Of a DNA stretch of 8,740 bases, positions 5,693 through 8,740 are shown piece by piece. Numbering within the stretch: the stretch's first letter is position 1; every line of letters begins with the position of its first letter. The DNA comes from Lachnoclostridium sp. UBA933 (GTDB lineage: Bacteria > Bacillota > Clostridia > Lachnospirales > Lachnospiraceae), in contig DBDL01000038.1 of assembly GCA_002293545.1 (NCBI GenBank), forward strand, positions 2,500 to 11,239, in the 5' to 3' direction. Made by a program: the position numbers and the translations under genes. A model generated the notes under the pieces. That model searched no databases. It saw nothing but the letters and a program-made list of their open reading frames with translations, and was not told where the DNA came from.

Positions 5693-6636
5693 ATCATATA
5701 ACGAAATTAACCGGAAACAAATCAAATGGAACTACTATAAATGACAATAAAACAACCGGCAAAGACGATAAAATGAATCACAATGATTTGACCGGAAATG
5801 AACTGCTTGGTAAAACAGGCAGTTTTACTGTAAAAAGAATTACAAATAACGGCGTATATTTATCTCCTCCCAATCAAAGTAAACTCGAGATTTTGCTTCC
5901 CAAAGGGCAGGTTCCTGAAAATACGCGGATAGATGATTGTTTGGACTCTATTTTTATTTATAAGGATTCGGAAGACCGGCTGATTGCAACAACAGCGGTT
6001 CCCAAAATCACACTCGGCGAAGTCAGAAAGCTTACCGTAAAAGAAACGACTCCCATCGGTGCATTTTTAGATTGGGGACTTGCAAAGGATTTGCTCCTGC
6101 CTTTTAAAGAACAAACCGGAACGGTAAATACTGGCGATGAAGTATTGGTTGCTCTTTATCCGGATAAAAGCAGCCGTCTTTGCGGTACGATGCGGATTTA
6201 TGATTATCTGGACGGAAATTCTCCTTATCAGGAGGATGAGCATATTTCCGGCAGAGTCTATGAAATAACCGACTCTTACGGGGTATTTGTAGCCGTGGAC
6301 GATAAATATTCCGCGCTCATACCGAAGAATGAAGCATCTAAAGTTCTGCATGTCGGTGATATCGTATCCGCCCGAATCAAAACGGTTAGGGATGACGGCA
6401 AACTGACATTAAGCCTAAAAGAAAAAGTTCCGATGCAAATGGGGATTGATGCGGAACTTATTCTGCGCAGATTAAAAAATTCTGATGGTTTTTTACCGTT
6501 TCATGATAAAACCTCTCCGGAAATTTTGAAACGCGAGTTTTCAATGAGTAAAAATGCCTTTAAACGCGCCATTGGTCGTTTATTAAAAGAAAAATTAATT
6601 ACGATCGGCGATAACGGAATCCAACTGGTCAAATGA
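5689..6636 (+). CDS. cvfB: CvfB/YitL family RNA-binding protein (S1 domains plus winged helix)
   Basis: A 315-aa predicted cytoplasmic RNA-binding regulator. S1-like OB folds lie near residues 41-103, 107-171 and 185-244. The third is the clearest (GRVYEITDSYGVFVAVDDKY, then VGDIVSARI and GKLTLSLKE). A winged-helix domain follows at about 252-313 with FSMSKNAFKRAIGRLLKE. This is the CvfB architecture; in Staphylococcus CvfB binds RNA and affects virulence gene expression. ATG 5689 overlaps the thioesterase stop as ATGA and has AGAAAGG (5674-5680) upstream, so the two genes are translationally coupled. Residues 1-28 are an Asn/Lys/Thr-rich extension before the fold. A second ATG at 5773 begins a similar MNH..LTGN motif but lacks a ribosome site. 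Why a thioesterase and CvfB are paired is not clear. Confidence 0.92.
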   Translation: MNHITKLTGNKSNGTTINDNKTTGKDDKMNHNDLTGNELLGKTGSFTVKRITNNGVYLSPPNQSKLEILLPKGQVPENTRIDDCLDSIFIYKDSEDRLIATTAVPKITLGEVRKLTVKETTPIGAFLDWGLAKDLLLPFKEQTGTVNTGDEVLVALYPDKSSRLCGTMRIYDYLDGNSPYQEDEHISGRVYEITDSYGVFVAVDDKYSALIPKNEASKVLHVGDIVSARIKTVRDDGKLTLSLKEKVPMQMGIDAELILRRLKNSDGFLPFHDKTSPEILKREFSMSKNAFKRAIGRLLKEKLITIGDNGIQLVK

Positions 6637-6679
6637 GAAATCCGACAAAGCATTGAACCGGATTATTAGGGCATCCTAT

Positions 6680-6728
6680 ATGAGATTCTTATTGAAATAA
6701 TATTTTGATCTCATTAAGATTTTATTTT
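6680..6728 (+). terminator. Terminator region between convergent cvfB and yvyF
   Basis: ATGAGAT (6680-6686) pairs with ATCTCAT (6708-6714). An inner TTAT/ATAA stem can form between them, and a T-rich tract (TTTTATTTT, 6720-6728) follows. This suits cvfB on the + strand. The 12-base word at 6680-6691 is also perfectly inverted at 6751-6762 inside the yvyF coding end, so an alternative long-range stem is possible. On the - strand the 7-bp stem forms too but lacks a good T tract. Confidence 0.55.
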
Positions 6729-6732
6729 AAAT

Positions 6733-7149
6733 CTATTTTGAATCCGAATCTAAGAATCTCATTTTATTGCTTGTTGCTTCTTTCTTTTTATGTTCTGCCG
6801 GTTTACGGTTGAATCCTGCTACTTCATTGATACCATTGGACAGCTCATTTTTACAGCGCTGGCAAAACCGTCCCGTCCGAATAGCAGCTCCGCATTTTTC
6901 GCAGTCCAGCGTAATCGGAGAATCCTCTGTAAAACTAAGCCGCTCTTCCCGGATCCAACGGTTGATTTGTGAAGGCGTAACTTCACAATGTGCAGCAAGC
7001 TCCCGAATACCTGCCCTCGGATTTTTATAAAGATAATCCTTTGCTTCTTTAAACTTGTCTTCCATCTTATTTTTACAGCTCTGACAAATCATTTGTCCTC
7101 TTACGTAATTGAAAATATTCCCGCACATTCTGCAAGTTGTTATTTCCAT
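6733..7149 (-). CDS. yvyF: YvyF family flagellar-operon protein (zinc ribbons plus HTH)
   Basis: A 138-aa protein of the TIGR03826/YvyF family. Two zinc-ribbon-like cysteine quartets flank a helix-turn-helix: C6/C9 with C22/C25, then an HTH around residues 46-70 (GIRELAAHCEVTPSQINRW), then C83/C86 with C96/C99. The C-terminal 35 residues are polar and poorly conserved. ATG 7149 is preferred because AAGGG (7160-7156, - strand) is six bases away; the ATG at 7155 directly abuts it. It starts 15 bases after the comFC stop and is surely cotranscribed. In Bacillus subtilis the homologue lies between comFC and flgM. Here nothing follows it on this strand and it converges on cvfB. The function is unproven; domains suggest nucleic-acid binding. 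Confidence 0.88.
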   Translation of the reverse strand: MEITTCRMCGNIFNYVRGQMICQSCKNKMEDKFKEAKDYLYKNPRAGIRELAAHCEVTPSQINRWIREERLSFTEDSPITLDCEKCGAAIRTGRFCQRCKNELSNGINEVAGFNRKPAEHKKKEATSNKMRFLDSDSK

Positions 7150-7164
7150 AATCATCCCTTCTTT

Positions 7165-7884
7165 CTAAAAATCTTTTCCAATGCACAAGCAGATAAATGT
7201 AACACTTTTTATTCCTGCCTTCACCAGTTCCTTTGCACAAGCTTCAATCGTGGCACCGGTTGTATAAATATCATCAATTAACATTACACTGTTCAATCTC
7301 TTACAATCTTCCCTTGCCTTTTCATTCACGGCAAAGGCATGTTCCAAATTCTTACGGCGCTCTTTATTTGACAGACCTTTTTGCGGTTCCGTATTCTTTT
7401 TCCGTATCAATAAATGTTTGAAAACCGGACGCCCGATTCGTTCACTGATTTTTTCTGCCAGCAGTTCCGCCTGATTAAACCCGCGGTACCGAAGCTTCGC
7501 CTTATGAATCGGTACCGGTATCAATGCCTCGGCATTGACATCACGTAATTGCCTCCCGAAACGGCTTATTGTTTCTTTGGCATAGTAATCCGCATACTCC
7601 TGCCGGTTTGAGTATTTATAATTATGAATCGACCGCTTCATATACTTATCATACACCCATACCGCAAAGCCTTTTTCAGCATAGAACACCTGTCCCTTAC
7701 AATCAAAACAATATTCATCTTCCGCAACTTCGATCGGCTTCCCGCAATGCATACAAACCGGTTCCGTAACCACTTCCGCTTTATTTTTACAGCCGGAGCA
7801 AATATGTATTTCTTTGTATTTTAAAACCTGATCACAGATAACGCATCGCTTCGGATAAATAACAGATAAAATTTTATAGAACAT
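7165..7884 (-). CDS. comFC: ComF family protein (ComFC-type phosphoribosyltransferase-fold)
   Basis: A 239-aa protein with typical ComF architecture. N-terminal zinc-binding cysteines are C14/C17/C29/C32 and C44/C47/C59/C62. PVPIHKAKLRYRGFNQAELLA (123-143) and the KNTEPQKGLSNKERRKNL stretch follow. Then comes the phosphoribosyltransferase PRPP loop VMLIDDIYTTGAT (200-212). ComFC is needed for DNA uptake in competent bacteria and acts in the cytoplasm with the ComFA helicase; no comFA is visible here. The start at 7884 gives the usual FYKILSVIYPKRC-type beginning. Its ribosome site is poor: GAAGGGG lies about 13 bases upstream, and no alternative in-frame start is nearby. It lies 182 bases after recD2, across a repeat array and a candidate promoter, so it may be transcribed separately. 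Confidence 0.93.
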   Translation of the reverse strand: MFYKILSVIYPKRCVICDQVLKYKEIHICSGCKNKAEVVTEPVCMHCGKPIEVAEDEYCFDCKGQVFYAEKGFAVWVYDKYMKRSIHNYKYSNRQEYADYYAKETISRFGRQLRDVNAEALIPVPIHKAKLRYRGFNQAELLAEKISERIGRPVFKHLLIRKKNTEPQKGLSNKERRKNLEHAFAVNEKAREDCKRLNSVMLIDDIYTTGATIEACAKELVKAGIKSVTFICLCIGKDF

Positions 7885-7949
7885 ATCTTTATCAGAACCC
7901 CTTCTTTTGCTATACGCTTTTTAGCGAATCGTGATACAATCTTTCTTAT

Positions 7950-7978
7950 ATTATAACACACTTTTCTGAAATGATAAA
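7950..7978 (-). promoter_or_regulatory. Candidate comFC promoter with extended -10
   Basis: On the - strand TGTTATAAT gives a perfect TATAAT (7955 to 7950) with the TGn extension. A weak TTTATC (7978 to 7973) lies 17 bases upstream, inside the last repeat of the adjacent array. Transcription would start near 7943, leaving a leader of about 60 bases that contains a small CGCT/AGCG hairpin. Confidence 0.5.
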
Positions 7979-8083
7979 CTACTTTTCTTAAATCACCCGA
8001 ATACCTTTTCCCAAATAGTAAACCACTTTTCTGAAATCACCCGAATACCTTTTCCTGAATAGTAAACTACATTTCCTGAATCC
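7956..8083 (-). repeat. Array of alternating 21- and 23-bp repeats between recD2 and comFC
   Basis: Read on the - strand, the array is ATTCAGGAAATGTAGTTTAC+T (21), then a 23-bp unit ATTCAGGAAAAGGTATTC+GGGTG, then 21, 23, 21, and a final degenerate copy that runs into the comFC -10 box. The 44-bp pair 7975-8018 differs from 8019-8062 at only 5 positions. All units share ATTyrrGAAAwG. The first 21-bp unit includes the last codons and TAG stop of recD2. There is no CRISPR-like spacer structure: the units abut. Confidence 0.88.
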
Positions 8084-8740
8084 TCAATGCCAATGCCGAA
8101 TATCTTTTTTGCTCCGTATTGTTTGCCGTCATCTCCTTCACCGTATTCTTTCGTCCGACAATGGTCACGCATTTCTTACCGCGCGTCACCGCCGTGTATA
8201 AAAGATTCCGATTCATCAGCATACGGGGACCTCCCAGCAATGGTATTACAATGGCGGGATACTCGCTCCCCTGTGATTTGTGTATCGTAATGGCATAAGC
8301 CAGTTCCAGTTCCTCCAACTCGGAATAGGAATAAACAATCTCCCGGCGTTCGTCAAACTCTACCGTCACTTCTTTTGAAAATGTATTGATCTCTTTGACC
8401 ATACCGCAGTCACCGTTAAAAATTCCGCTTCCTTCCGATGCAATAACACCGCCGGCACCTTTTATCTTCCACTCAATCTGATAGTTGTTTTTTATCTGCA
8501 TCACTTTGTCCCCCTGCCGGAACAAGGTTCCGTGGGCTTCTATTTGAGGTTTCCCGACAGCTTCCGGATTCAGGTATTTTTGCAGTATCCGGTTACAGCG
8601 GAGGACACCCAGCTCCCCTTTTTTCATCGGCGTCAGCACCTGTATGTCAAACGGCTGACATTTAACATATCCCGGCATTTTATCACGGACAAGCCAAAGC
8701 ACCACTTCCAAAATACTATGGCTGTCCTCTTTCTCCAAGC
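8067..8740 (-). CDS. recD2: RecD2 (RecD/TraA-type) DNA helicase, C-terminal part, cut by the window edge
   Basis: About 223 C-terminal residues of a superfamily 1 5'-3' DNA helicase used in DNA repair and replication-fork processing. Visible are QVLTPMKKGELGVLRCNR (start of the UvrD_C_2/2A region), an SH3-like insertion around QGDKVMQIKNNY and FNGDCGMVKEI, motif V AITIHKSQGSEYPAIVIPL, and motif VI RNLLYTAVTRGKKCVTIVG. The frame is open to the window edge; the first in-frame start-like codon there is TTG and is probably just an internal leucine. Walker A and the N-terminal domain must lie beyond 8740. The gene ends at TAG 8069-8067, inside the first unit of the repeat array. recD2 followed by comFC is, to my knowledge, a common order in Clostridia. 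Confidence 0.92.
   Translation of the reverse strand, partial: LEKEDSHSILEVVLWLVRDKMPGYVKCQPFDIQVLTPMKKGELGVLRCNRILQKYLNPEAVGKPQIEAHGTLFRQGDKVMQIKNNYQIEWKIKGAGGVIASEGSGIFNGDCGMVKEINTFSKEVTVEFDERREIVYSYSELEELELAYAITIHKSQGSEYPAIVIPLLGGPRMLMNRNLLYTAVTRGKKCVTIVGRKNTVKEMTANNTEQKRYSALALRIQEM

Noticed and set aside
7956..8083. CRISPR array
   Set aside because: Units are contiguous with no unique spacers and both 21- and 23-bp parts are repeated; no cas genes are present.
7956..8083. ComK boxes upstream of comFC
   Set aside because: The AAAAG..GTTT words have the wrong spacing for AAAA-N5-TTTT, and ComK is not expected in Clostridia.

Overview
The window looks like chromosome of a low-to-mid GC Gram-positive anaerobe of the Clostridia, most likely a Lachnospiraceae-type organism. 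This is inferred from strong AGGAG-type ribosome sites, sigma-A-like promoters, a very lysine-rich secreted Big_2-domain protein, an acyl-ACP thioesterase, and Firmicutes families (YjfB, CvfB/YitL, YvyF, ComFC, RecD2). No rRNA, tRNA, CRISPR array or insertion sequence was seen.

Left part (about 1-3290, + strand): a cre-like palindrome and a tandem sigma-A promoter precede a 51-codon ORF with a strong ribosome site. A terminator-like hairpin separates that ORF from a tightly overlapping three-gene ABC-2 exporter operon (permease, permease, ATPase; COG4587/COG3694/COG4586 type). The layout suggests a transcript leader with attenuation in front of an efflux pump. A 59-aa YjfB-family protein follows with its own likely promoter and a very strong terminator.

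Middle (3410-6636): ridA on the - strand is divergent from a secreted protein (signal peptide, Lys-rich Big_2 domain, jelly-roll-like C-terminal domain). Downstream on the + strand come an acyl-ACP thioesterase and, overlapping it by ATGA, a CvfB-type S1/winged-helix RNA-binding protein.

Right part (6733-8740, - strand): recD2 (3' part only), comFC and yvyF read leftwards. Between recD2 and comFC lies an array of alternating 21- and 23-bp repeats that begins inside the recD2 stop region and ends at a candidate comFC promoter. YvyF is the last gene of the cluster, with no flgM or flgK after it, and it converges on cvfB across a compact terminator region.

Most genes are well-known housekeeping or accessory families. 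The parts least explained by known families are the leader/attenuator before the exporter, the alternating repeat array, and the lysine-rich secreted protein.
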